Positions 11,500-21,264 of a DNA stretch of 64,000 nt are shown piece after piece; the first letter of the stretch is position 1, and every line of letters starts with the position of its first letter. Location of the stretch: NCBI GenBank assembly GCA_015680905.1, contig CM027385.1, positions 20,156,501 through 20,220,500 on the forward strand, written 5' to 3'. The stretch is from Coptis chinensis (taxonomy: Eukaryota; Streptophyta; Magnoliopsida; Ranunculales; Ranunculaceae). A program made the position numbers and the translations under genes. The notes beneath the pieces were generated by a model. It was given only the letters and a program-made list of their open reading frames with translations, did no database searches and had not been told where the DNA came from.

Positions 11500-12203
11500 T
11501 ATATCGTGGTGTGTGTGAAATAGTAGTTAGAGGTGTAGTGGATGGTATACTAGATAGATTTGATTGTTGATGTTGTTGTGTATTTACGTTCGGTGTTTTT
11601 GTTCGGCCGGACCTTAATCTCATGCAAGAGTAAGTCGAACTTAACTAAACATGCAACACTCCAAACAATTCTGATATACTAGTAGAAACCTCTAACTGGA
11701 GATGCGAGGTGTGGAAGAAAGGAATACCTGATTGCGTCTTTGCTTCGCTTATGAATAGCGTCTTGTTTACGCTTGTTCAGTGTATAGAGCAGGTTAGAAC
11801 ACTGAAAAATATGAAAGATCAAAGTTCGAATCAAAACTGTCGAAATCCGAAAAATTTAACATTGGTAGCTTCGCTTCAGCGCCAGATGATGCCGGTCGCT
11901 CCGAAATTTTCAAATTACAGTGTTTTAAAAGCGGGTCGCGCCCACATGGGGCTGGTCGCTTTCGGTGTAAATTCAATTACAGTGTTTGAGCGCTTTGCGG
12001 TATGTATGGCGCTGGCGCTGGTAGACGAAATTCCAGTAACTTAGCGCGGGTCGCGCTCTCCTTGCGGCGCCGCCCGCGTATTTTTTCGAATTTGTCAAAG
12101 CTGAAATGGGCAACCACAGTATGAAACAAACAAGGGTGGGTGGGTTTAATGGGACTTAAAAATGACTACTTCTACTATGAAAACAATGCTAAAGTGCAAC
12201 TAA
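11500..12203. other. A1 5' leader (untranslated region before gag)
   Basis: Lies between the primer binding site and gag on the minus strand. It is GC-richer around 11870-12080 than its surroundings. No reading frame with recognisable homology is present; the 111-codon + strand frame at 11709 looks fortuitous. Confidence 0.6.
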
Positions 12204-12219
12204 GATGGCAGCGGCGCCA
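12204..12219 (-). other. A1 primer binding site (tRNA-Asp type)
   Basis: The minus strand reads TGGCGCCGCTGCCATC, two bases after the LTR end at 12222. TGGCGCCGTTGCC is the known complement of the tRNA-Asp 3' end used by many plant Ty3/gypsy elements. It matches over the first eight bases and most of the rest. Confidence 0.82.
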
Positions 12220-12221
12220 TT

Positions 12222-13622
12222 TGATAAAAGTAAAATGAATAATTTACCTACGAAATGAACGATGAATTCAATCCGTAAGTAAACTAAAACTGGTCTTTTA
12301 CGAGTCTCTATTATCAAAGCTTCTACTCTCGTCACGGTTGCACTAAGTGGAGTAGGAAGTTCGTTCCACTCCTAGTTCCCTAGCATGGATTGTTTTCTAA
12401 GTCTAAGAAATCAGTCTTAAGTCAATGAGAGCTTTACGAAATGTTATGCTACGATGCAATATGAAATTGATTATTTGAATTTAAACTATGAATGCTATGG
12501 AAATATGATTGGTTTTGAATCTAGATAAAGGATTAGAGGGGAATTGAATCCACCTCGAATCCAACTTAATATCCTAGTATAGATTCTTGTATCTCGATTC
12601 TCACGTTCTTACGGCAAGAAATTCGAGTTCTAATCCCTAGTGTTCATAGCATTTCTACCGAGTACTAACTAGCATGTGAGGTCGTCCACCCATTCTCATG
12701 GCGAAACACGACCTTCTAGAGTGGAATAGAATCTACAAACAATTCTATACTAACAACTAAGTTTTCATCAAGGCTTCATCAACCCCTCTAACAAAGGTTT
12801 TAGCCTTGATTCATCAAACTAACATTTCCCATTGAATCTAAACTAAACATGATATAAAGAATTGAAATTTACTAATCTAATTTAAACAATAATTAAAATC
12901 TACTTACTAACTAATAATTGAATGACAAGCAATAAATAAAATCAGATCTAACACAAATGTAAATGACAAGAATCTAAATTTAACAACTAGCTATTTTATT
13001 AATCAAACTAATTAAGAGTAATGATTTTAATAGTTTAATCTAAACAAGAATTGGATTTGAAATTAAACTTAATTAAAACAATCAAATCTAGATCTAGAAG
13101 CTATTCTAATGGCTACTTTCTATTCTAAGCTATGAACCCTAATTCTCTACTAATTAATCTACCATTAACAAAGAGCTAAGCTTTTGTTTTTATACATCCA
13201 GATCCAAAAATCGTGCATGGGCTTGGAGCCATGTTTTGGGCTAGAGAATCAGGCCCAAAACCCAATTCTTTCAGTCCAAAAAGGCCTCTTCGGTTATATT
13301 CGGCTTCAACAGACTTTTCGTCCACTTCTGCTCCTCTGATTGGGTCAAGGCTTAGACCATTGCAAAGCTCTTTCCGAGCCGGTCTTTTTGACATAAGGTA
13401 GGCCCAATTTCGAGGTCTGAGTCCAAAGATATGGCATTCGGAAGTTCTGCTGACTTTTGCTCCTTTATCTCGCTAAAGTGGCACATTTCTGCACATAATG
13501 GACTTTGAAGCCTGAAATGCATAAAAATACGTAATCAGTATTAACTCTTACTTATTATTCACATAATTGGTCTAACAGTATGATTATTAAGGGGTTAAAA
13601 CTACAGTTTTGGGCTCTTATCA
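12222..13622 (-). repeat. A1 5' LTR (complete, 1401 bp)
   Basis: On the minus strand it begins TGATAAGAGCCCAAAACTG and ends TTTACTTTTATCA, with short TGATAA...TTATCA inverted ends. The five bases to the right (13623-13627) are GGGGC. Their duplicate on the left is missing because the left LTR end is deleted. The 3' portion of the LTR contains a poly(A)-signal-like A/T-rich stretch, but no regulatory site can be fixed. Confidence 0.9.
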
Positions 13623-14731
13623 GGGGCTCCATTGATCATTGCAGAATACGAAGGAGAGGAGATGCACATATCAATTCATTGAGGCATTTTATCTGGAAAA
13701 CCATAGGTCCTGATCATTGTCATGAAAGACTCCCAACTAACCATGTCATATGCCTTCTTTATGTCCAACTTGATAGTACATCTAGGAGTTCCATGCTTCC
13801 TGTCGTATCCATGAAGAAGCTCATGAGATAGCAGGATGTTATCATGAATAGATCTGCCAGGAATGAAAGTTGATTGATTAGTCTACACTAAATCATCAAT
13901 CACTAACTTAATCCTATTTGCAATAATTTTAGATATACATTTGTAAATGGTGTTACATAATGCTATAAGCCTAAATTCCTCCACCTTTGTGGGATTGTTG
14001 ATTTTCGGAATGAGACATAAAAATGTAGCATTAACACCTCTAGGGAATTTGCAAAATTTAAAAGCATTAAGTATAGCAGAAGTGAAATCATAACCAACTA
14101 GATCCCATCATTTCTTGAAGAAAATGGGAGTGAAACCATCTTGCCCTGGAGCTGCGTTCTCTTTCATCTCAAATAGAGCAGTTTTAACTTCCTCAGCAGA
14201 AATGTCCGCTTCAAGCAAAGGCTTCACATGTTCCGAGATAGTGTTTCTTACTTGAAGGTTAGCAAAAAACTCCTCTCCGCATAATTCACCCACCTTAGTT
14301 CCCAGCATATCCGAGTAGTAGTCAATGATAGCTCTGTTGACTTCCGCTTGTCCTGTGATAATGTTCCCTTGGCTATTCTGGAGAGTCCATATTCCTGTTC
14401 TGGCCTTCTTTTCCTCTAGGGTTTTGAAAAAGAATGTCGTACACTTGTCACCTTCTAGCATCCACTCCCCATCTTGCTTACTTTTGATTTCAGACATTTC
14501 AATTCTTGCCAGTTCACTATATCTTTGTAATGCTTCATGCTCCCTTTGTCCCAGGAAAGGGTCTGTAGGATTAGCTTGCAGCTGCCTTTGTATATCATAT
14601 AGCTCCTCTCTGGCTTGTTGCACTCTCCCATGTATGTCTGAGAAGTTGTTCCTAGCCCACGACTTTATTCTCTCCTTCAAAAGCTTTAACTTTTGCATAA
14701 GAACATACATCGGATTAGAGAAAATCTCCAA
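13623..14731 (-). pseudogene. LINE reverse transcriptase, N-terminal piece
   Basis: From 14731 the minus strand gives the endonuclease-RT linker (LKERIKSWARNNFSDIHGRV and DGEWMLEGDKCTTFFFKTLE). It then gives AAPGQDGFTPIFFKK, the conserved PGPDGF entry of RT. Further down come FRLIALCNTIYKCISKIIAN and IKLDIKKAYDMVSWESF, the RT motif with catalytic Asp. A stop follows KK (near 14107), another precedes TNQS, and a third lies in the palm region. The sequence ends at NGAP, where A1 inserted; the downstream FADD box is lost. Confidence 0.9.
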
Positions 14732-14767
14732 TTTCCAAACATCTTGAAGAATGATATGAAACTGAGG

Positions 14768-15532
14768 CTAGTCTAGCCAGAAGTTCTTGAATCTAAAAGG
14801 TGCTGCCTTACACTCGAAATCCTTCCAGAAAAGTAAGATAGGCGAATGATCGGAGACACCATAAGGAAGAAATTCCGCCTTCAAGTTAACATACTGTGCC
14901 TCCCATAGGCTATTTACCAGACATCTATCTATCTTGGTCATGATCCTACCTTTCCCTTCCACTTTATTGTTCTAGGTATAGAAGAAGCCATTGAATCTCA
15001 AGTCTGTTAATCCAGATTTATGCAGACAATCTACAAATTCCTCTGCTTCTCTTGGGTGAATGGGACTCCTTCCCATTCTCTCTTCAGCTTTGGTTATATT
15101 GTTGAAATCCCCAGTTGTACACCATGGCAGGTTCACTGTACTTTGAATGGTAAGCAAGTTTCTCCATAAGTTTAGTCGAATATTCTTATTGTTTCGAGCA
15201 TACACTACTATTAACGGAAACTCTTCGTCAGAGGCTTTGAATCTCCCTTTGCAATGGATATATTGATAAGATTTTACCACTTTATAGATTTCCAGAATGA
15301 AAGGATTCTAACAAACCCATATGCGCCCAGAAGGGTCTTTGCTGTAGTTGTTAGTATGCTCCCATTGTGGACAGCAAGTATTCCGGATGAAATCATACTT
15401 ATGTTGTTTTACTTTGGTTTCAAGAAGACAAAATAAACTGAGCTTCTTCTCTATTCTAACCTTGTTTATTTCTCGCGCTTTCTCAACTTCATTTGCCCCT
15501 CTCACATTCCAAAGGCACATGGATGTATTCAT
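14768..15532 (-). pseudogene. LINE AP-type endonuclease domain
   Basis: Starts at ATG 15532. MCLWNVRGAN is the N-terminal motif and SLFCLLETKVK carries the catalytic Glu. Then come LPWCTTGDFNNIT (GDFN box), TDLRFNGFFYT and RIMTKIDRCLVN, and finally GVSDHSPILL with the SDH catalytic His. The three open stretches share one frame. Two in-frame stops fall at positions that are normally Trp: IWVC-stop-NPF near 15307, and YT-stop-NN near 14970. It nicks target DNA to prime reverse transcription in this family. This copy cannot make a full product. Confidence 0.9.
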
Positions 15533-17312
15533 CTATAATTCTTAGTTTTGGAGCCTTTAGGTCTTCCCTTGCTCTTCTTCCTACTGTTATTCATTGATGC
15601 AGAATCTTTCTGTTTGTTATCATTAGACCTCCCTCCACACTGTTTACTTGACCACATCGTGACACCGGTTTGGGTCCTCACTATTTGTGTAGAAAGTTCA
15701 TTTATACCAACATCAGGTATTTGGACACGATCATGGAAGTGTATTGTCTCTTCTTCAGAAATAAAAGACTCCTCTAACTCATTATCCACATCCAACAAGA
15801 AGTATCTTCCTGCTTCTATATTAAACAAATTTCACTCTTATGCTTCCCAAATCAAGTTAAGAGGTTCTGACTGATATGCCTCATGTAAGACTACAGCTTG
15901 CGCATTCTCTACCCTTCTGAGATCTTGTTGCACAGGGCTTACTAGCTGGGCTTGATTTGGAATATTGATATTCTCATATACATTAGCGCAAAGAGCGAAT
16001 ACTTCATGGACAGCATAAAGGTTAGGAGCCTCATGGCCATCAGCACAAGTATCAGGAGCCTCATGGACAACGCAAGGGTCAGGAGCCTCATAGCCAACAA
16101 CGCAAGGATCAGGAGCCACATGGACAGCGCAATGGTCAACTGATTCTACTTGTGCATTCCCGGCATCCTGAGTCAGTCCATTGCATGCCTCAATTATTAT
16201 TGTCACTTGCATTGTCTTTGGTCGCTATTCCTGTTCTCTATTCCTTCTTTTCAACCTTCGTTTTTTACTCTTAGATAGTCTAACTCCTTCCATGTGTGTC
16301 TCTTGTACTACTGTCTCTTTTCCTTTATCATTTGCCTGAGGAGCACTGTCTTCATCTGATTGTGGCATCGATACTTTTCTTTTGCTGCATTCCTGCACTT
16401 AGACACTAAGTGTCCAACATACTTGCAATGATTGCAAAACTTCGGAATTGGGCCAAACTTGATTTTTTGCCAAAATTCAATTCCTCTTCCAAGCACTTCA
16501 ACATGTATTTGATTCGGAATATCTTGAGCCAAATCTATATCTACCAGCACACTTGCGTAGTATCCATTCGTTCTTTCCAGCGAGTTCATGTCAACTCGGA
16601 TTGGACATCCAAGACCTCTACCCAGACTCATCATTATTTCAACTTCCCAATATTCTAACGACAATCTTGGAAATTTAACCCAAACAAAAGCAGAGGTTTG
16701 TCTGTGAGTTTCAATATTTAAGTTAGGAATCCACTTAGTGAATCTTACAAGTTGGCCTTGCAAGTACAACAGTCCACCAAAGTATATCTTGTTATAATCT
16801 TCCTCATTTGATAATCGAAACATCACATAACCTTTCCCCATTGGAGAAAGCTTGAACGAAGCAGTAAGACCCCACTCAGTGCTGATGACCGATTTGTTGG
16901 TGTCCAAGTTCAAGATTTTAGCATCCAATCTGGAGATTAAAGCATACTTTCACGCTTCAATACCTTTATCTACTGCAGACACTGGAATTTTGATGGCTGG
17001 TTTGTCTCCTTTACGAGTTGGGATCGACAGAGAAGAAATATCCACTGTTTGCTTCATTCTTCCACTCGCCTTATCTGTATACGATTCTGTTTGATTGGAT
17101 TCTCTATTTCTGCTCTCTCCTTGTCTCGAAGACTCCCCTACACTCCGAGTTGGAAATGAGGTCTGATGTCTACCCACTCCAAAACCAAGAGGGAGTGTCA
17201 TCTCATAGCACATTGAAGCTGCAACATTGCTAACCGAATTATTCAAATGATAAGAAAAAGATTGTGCTTCATTATCAGTGCTTCTGGGATTTTCGAACTC
17301 ATAAAGGTCCAT
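15529..17312 (-). pseudogene. LINE ORF1 (DUF4283 / CCHC nucleic-acid-binding protein)
   Basis: The likely start is ATG 17312 (MDLYEFENPRS). After a Ser-rich N-terminus comes IPTRKGDKPAIKIPVSAVDK, a stop (about 16950), then a DUF4283-like domain with GLTASFKLSPMGKGYVMFRL and VRFTKWIPNLN. A zf-CCHC_4 knuckle CNHCKYVGHLVSKC follows at about 16395-16440. A frameshift near 16220-16300 leads into a repetitive segment (15940-16140, units like HEAPDPCVV) and a basic C-terminus KSKGRPKGSKTK resembling an AT-hook. The protein binds LINE RNA in this family. The copy is broken by one frameshift and at least two stops. Confidence 0.85.
16018..16135. repeat. Minisatellite in LINE ORF1
   Basis: About five imperfect copies of a unit near 27 bp containing AGGAGCC(T/A)CAT. 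On the minus strand they encode repeated (H/Y)EAPDPC-like blocks. The lengths are multiples of three, so the array may once have been in frame. Confidence 0.7.
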
Positions 17313-18156
17313 CTTTTTCCTTTCAGAACTCTCTCTGTAATTCAAAGAAGGATTTTACCTGAAAGGAAAAGAGACATGAAGAAAGAACCAAACTTTTCAG
17401 AGCTCCCGCTGTTCAACAATGGTGGATACTCGAAAAGGAAAGAACCAAACTTTTCAGAGCTCCCGCTGTTCAACAATGGTGGATACCCAAAAAGGAAAGA
17501 ACCAAACTTTTCAGAGCTCCCGCTGTTCAACAATGGTGGATACCCGAAAAGGAAATAACCAAACTTTTTAGAGCTCCCGCTGTTCAACAATGGTGGATAC
17601 CCGAAAAGGAAAGAACCAAACTTTTCAGAGATCCCGCTGTACAACAATGGTGGATTACCCGAAAACGAAAATTCCAGAAAAGATCATAGCCACAAACCCC
17701 ACAACAGCAAGATGGAGTCGGAGACCAAGAGATGAACCTAGAGAGGATGTATAGTAAAAACTTGTTCAGAGCTTTTCTGAACTAGTCACTATGCACAGTG
17801 GAGGGTTTTACCAGAAAAGCCCACACACAAGCCCAATAACACTAAGAAAGAAATAGAGACCAGCGAAGCTGAGACCAGAGATGGTCGAGTTGCCAGCTTC
17901 ACTCGATATCCTTGCTGAATGTTCTTCCTTTGACAAGAATCTTGAATTGAAAGTTTCTATAAGAGGTAACTATCTAGTAGATAAGATTATCTACCTACTT
18001 TAACTTACTCAGAAAGGAAATCTTTGGGAACATGGGATCAATAAAGCTGATTAGGCTAAGTTACACCCATTCTCCCACTAAAGGTCCCCATTGTAGATAC
18101 TAACTTCATACTGGCGAGAGAGTAGAACTTTGTAATTGTTATTACTGTAATAACTT
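17313..18156 (-). other. LINE 5' region (putative internal promoter/5' UTR)
   Basis: Sequence between the ORF1 start and the right target duplication. It holds five 57-bp tandem units (17381-17665), then unique sequence to 18156. It is C/A-rich on the + strand around 17690-17880. No separate gene is recognised. Confidence 0.65.
17381..17665. repeat. 57-bp tandem repeat, five units
   Basis: Units start at 17381, 17438, 17495, 17552 and 17609, each beginning GAAAGAACCAAACTTTTCAG (the fourth has two changes) and containing CGCTGTTCAACAATGGTGG. They are near-identical in sequence and spacing. The period is 19 codons, so open frames of repeated peptides appear on both strands. I regard these as by-products rather than a gene. 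Confidence 0.95.
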
Positions 18157-18171
18157 GATATTAGTTTTGTA
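18157..18171. repeat. Right target-site duplication of the LINE
   Basis: Exact copy of 854-868. From here to 18238 is the remaining intron of the CACTA-1 transposase gene, ending in a TTTAAAG acceptor. Confidence 0.9.
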
Positions 18172-18238
18172 ATTGTTGTCTTGCAAATTATGTTTCCTAT
18201 TACTGTTATTCCTCTAATGCATTCCTTGTCGTTTAAAG

Positions 18239-19257
18239 GATGACGAAGACTTATAAGGGATCTGTCTCAAGCAAAGCACGTCCCGAGGGCTATATTGCGG
18301 AGCACTACTTGAAAGAAGAGACCCTCATTCATTGTTCAGGCTATAAAGGAGGAGTGGTATTCTAGAGAAACTTGATAGGATGGCTGAAAATGAAGCTCCA
18401 CTTGTACCTGATTCGTTTGATAAGATTCGTGATCATACTGTCAAGGAGGTTGGGGCAATTGGTGTGGGTCATGGTTATGGGTTAGAAGGTGTTGAGTATG
18501 AGTAGGCACGTAATTCGGTATTAAAAATCCATGCCAAATATGATTATTGGTAGGAGTAAGTGTGTATTCACATTATTGTTTGGAATTGCATGCTAGTTTA
18601 ATCAAATGCAATTTCTAACATGTTAAATAATGTGTAGGAAGTACACCAAATTTCTTAAGGACCGGAGAAGAACCGAGAGGAAGAGAGCAGGCCAGTTAAG
18701 GATACCTTTGTGTGATAATTTCACATCATGGTTGAAAACACAGGTTGAGTACATAGAGTCAAATGATGTCCAGTTCAAAGATATTATGAGAGGACCTAGA
18801 GGTTTTGCAACAACATACACAAAGTATTGTGTAAATGGTTTTCTCTTTGTCACCAAGGATCATGAACGAGCACGAAGGAACCAAAACAGCAGTATTAGTA
18901 CAAGATGCATGACTACTTTTTGGTCTACCGCTAAGGGCAAAAATCCAGTTGAAGACTATGTCGAATACTATAGTGTTCTTTGGAAAATTGTCTAGTTATA
19001 GTATCGAGAGGGGTACAAGCCTGTTTTGTTCAATTGTGATTGGGTAAAATGCTCCCAAACTGGTGTGAAAATGGATCTAGAAGCAAACCTCAAATTGGTG
19101 AATCTGTCTAACCTAATGAGTTCAGACCGCATGGCTGATGAATCATTTATTTTCGCAGAGCGTGCTGCATAGGTTTTTTATTCGAGCAATCTAATGGATC
19201 CTGATTGGCATGTAGTCATAGAGGTTCCAAAAAAGTTGTATTATGATCATGATGAAG
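18239..19257 (+). pseudogene. CACTA-1 transposase, DUF4218 tail and DUF4216
   Basis: Continues the gene of 1-854 after an AG acceptor at 18237-18238. With AG from the first exon the frame reads on as MTKTYKGSVSSKARPEGYIA and EHYL, matching the exon after the equivalent intron in CACTA-2 (43395: NKAHPEGSIAEAYI). A frameshift follows near 18360. A second exon from about 18638 has IMRGPRGFATTYTKYCVNGF and FLFVTKDHERARRNQNS, a DUF4216 signature, then PVLFNCDWVK and WHVVIEVPKKLYY. Stops at about 18993 and 19170 disable it. Confidence 0.85.
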
Positions 19258-19639
19258 TGTGTCTGACCATGACTTGGTCGTTGTCTTTTTTTATTTTATT
19301 TTTTGGACTATTTTGTTTCCATGCTATATATTTTGTTGGTTGCAATGACTTGTGTATTTCTTTGTTGGTTATTGCATTATAAAAAATTAAACTATTTGGT
19401 TATGTCCTTATGGAATTGGTTATGCTATTTTGTTTGTTAATCTATATGTGATGCTTATTATAATTGATTGTGAAGTGTCACCATGGGAGTAGAAAATCAA
19501 CACAAGTGTAGGATTAATAACTTCTTTTTCCCTATGTTATGTTATTAGAATCTTATTTGGTTGTATGCTCTCTTTGAAATATCATTGTTTTCTTTATTTT
19601 CTTTTGCTCTTTGCTCCATGAAATTCCATATTTTATTTA
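19258..19639. other. CACTA-1 intron, no coding content seen
   Basis: T-rich sequence between the DUF4216 end and the next exon-like block. The short frames here consist mainly of Phe, Leu and Ile from T-rich DNA and are not credible genes. Confidence 0.55.
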
Positions 19640-21100
19640 GTGACACGGATTCTCACTACTCACCTGGTGGTTCAAACTTACTGGATGATGATCAGCTCAA
19701 TGAAGACATGGGTAATGAATTTCAGTTTAACATTAAAGATTTCTTTTAATAATTATGATATGGTACAAGCTTAATTGTGGCATGCTGTTTGTTCCTGCAG
19801 GTGATGATGCCACAAACATTCTAGGTTCATCTGCATTTGCAGCTTCTAAAAAAAGAGGCCATTCAATTGGCATCGAAGAAATTGAGGGTCAACCACATTC
19901 GAAACTTATAATGCAGACTAACCGTAAAGGCCAACCAGTCACACCCATAAACGTTGTTAGTGAATTTGGCACAAGATTGGGATACATTGCTCGTCGAGAC
20001 ATTCCAATATGCTATGAGAATTGGCGACATATTGTTAAGGGTCTCAAAGACAAAGTTGTTAAAACTTTGGGACGCCAATTTGTGTTTGAATATGAGAAGA
20101 TGATAGATACTGACTACACAAGGCAAAAACTGAATGAAGCATGGAGGACTACAAGCACACGTTGTACAAAACTTTTGTCGAAGATGAAGATCCTTCCTTT
20201 GTGAAAGAAGTTGCGTCGCGTAATATTCCCTTGGAGGATTGGCACAAATTTGTTGAATATTGCAATACAGATAAGTTTAAGGTATGTGCCAATGTTTTAA
20301 TAGATAGTGTTTCATGTTAGTTTGATTTGACATTGCTTTAAATATGTAGGCCATGAGTGAAAGGAACAAAATGACTCACGAGCAACAGATCATGCCTTCA
20401 TCTCTTGGCAGAACTTCAGTTGCTATAGCTCGAAACGAGCTAGCTTTGGAGAAAGGTATTCCTAAATCGGAGATTACAAGGGCAGACTTCATTCACAAAC
20501 CAAAGGACACTGTTCATAAAGCCAGGAAGTATTGGTTAGTGTTTTAGTATGTATTTAGCTTATATATACATCTTTAATTTGAAATGAATGACTTTCATCT
20601 TATTTTTTTAATTTTAACAGAATTTGATTAAGAATCACATCTCAGCGCATCCAGAGTCGCAATATGATTTATCTCAAGACGCAATTGCTACGGTATAGTT
20701 TTTTCAATATCATGATAAATATTTATTTTAGTTTTTGTACTTGCTATAAATTGCTCAATGAAAATAGGTGGTTGGGCAAGATAAAAGAGGTCGTTTCTAA
20801 GCTCTAGGTACAGGGTTCTGTAAAACTGTAATGCGAAAGGGAGACTCTTTGATGAAAAAGAATGATGGCTTGATGGAGGCAAATACTCTCCTTGAGAGGA
20901 AGATCGAGACAATGAAGGCGAATATGGATGCTAAAATGTCGAGGCACATGGAAGAGGGTAAAGGCTTGTTTATGAGCCAAAGGGGAACATTCAACGACAA
21001 TGTTCCATCACCACATTCTCATGCCAGTCAACATAGTACTGCTCCAATAACTATCAAGTTGCTTTTCATTTTAGTTAATAACTTTCTAGAGTTTTAGTTA
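19640..21100 (+). pseudogene. CACTA-1 TNPA-like (PF03004-type) coding exons
   Basis: A chain of exon-like blocks separated by short introns. At 19801-20280, after a CTGCAG acceptor, it reads SKLIMQTNRKGQPVTPINVV, YIARRDIPICYENWRHIVKG and, after a frameshift near 20155, VASRNIPLEDWHKFVEYCN. 20350-20535 gives QQIMPSSLGRTSVAIARNEL and RADFIHKPKDTVHKARKYW. 20621-20695 encodes HPESQYDLSQDAIA. 20767-21085 begins VVGQDKRGRF and ends in a Met/Lys-rich, coiled-coil-like segment. The order matches plant En/Spm transposase_24 proteins, which bind subterminal repeats. One frameshift and one stop (about 20800) are visible. Confidence 0.78.
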
Positions 21101-21264
21101 GTTAATTTAATAACTTTCTCCTTTTATAGACAATATCATTGCCCTTCTGTTTCTTTGTCTTTCTATAGCCTTGTTCTTTACTCTTTCATTTTTGTTTCTT
21201 TTGATCCCTTTATGTTGTTTATTAACTCATGCACAAAGTTCCGGCAGGCAGTGAGAGTCCTATA

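Larger units (their letters stand above)
4411..13622 (-). mobile_element. Element A1: non-autonomous Athila-like LTR retrotransposon
   Basis: Minus-strand Ty3/gypsy-type element of about 9.2 kb inside the LINE RT. The order from right to left is 5' LTR (12222-13622), a tRNA-Asp-type primer binding site, gag, aspartic protease with DTG, a non-coding spacer, a degenerate accessory ORF (6159-7244) and a truncated 3' LTR. No RT, RNase H or integrase motif can be found between protease and accessory ORF. The high similarity of the two LTRs points to a fairly recent insertion. Classification as Athila-like rests on the gag C-terminus, the protease-flanking blocks, the PBS and the accessory ORF. Confidence 0.85.
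869..18156 (-). mobile_element. L1-type LINE with two nested LTR-element insertions
   Basis: Non-LTR retrotransposon on the minus strand, bounded by perfect 15-bp duplications (854-868 and 18157-18171). The short poly(A) tail is at the left end (869-874). Reading from right to left it has a 5' region with 57-bp tandem repeats, ORF1 (DUF4283 plus CCHC knuckle), an AP endonuclease, a reverse transcriptase, a zf-RVT domain and a C-terminal RNase H. Removing the solo LTR (1140-2611) and element A1 (about 4411-13622) leaves roughly 6.5 kb, normal for a plant L1. ORF2 has several in-frame stops and lacks the RT catalytic core, so this copy is dead. Confidence 0.93.

Noticed and set aside
11709-12044. 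111-codon + strand ORF in the A1 leader
   Set aside because: Opposite to the element's coding strand, no homology, and in the untranslated leader just inside the PBS.
17381-17665. CRISPR-like or repeat-protein gene from regular 57-bp units
   Set aside because: Units are contiguous with no spacers, and the open frames of repeated peptides exist on both strands because the period is a multiple of three. It belongs to the LINE 5' region in a eukaryotic genome.
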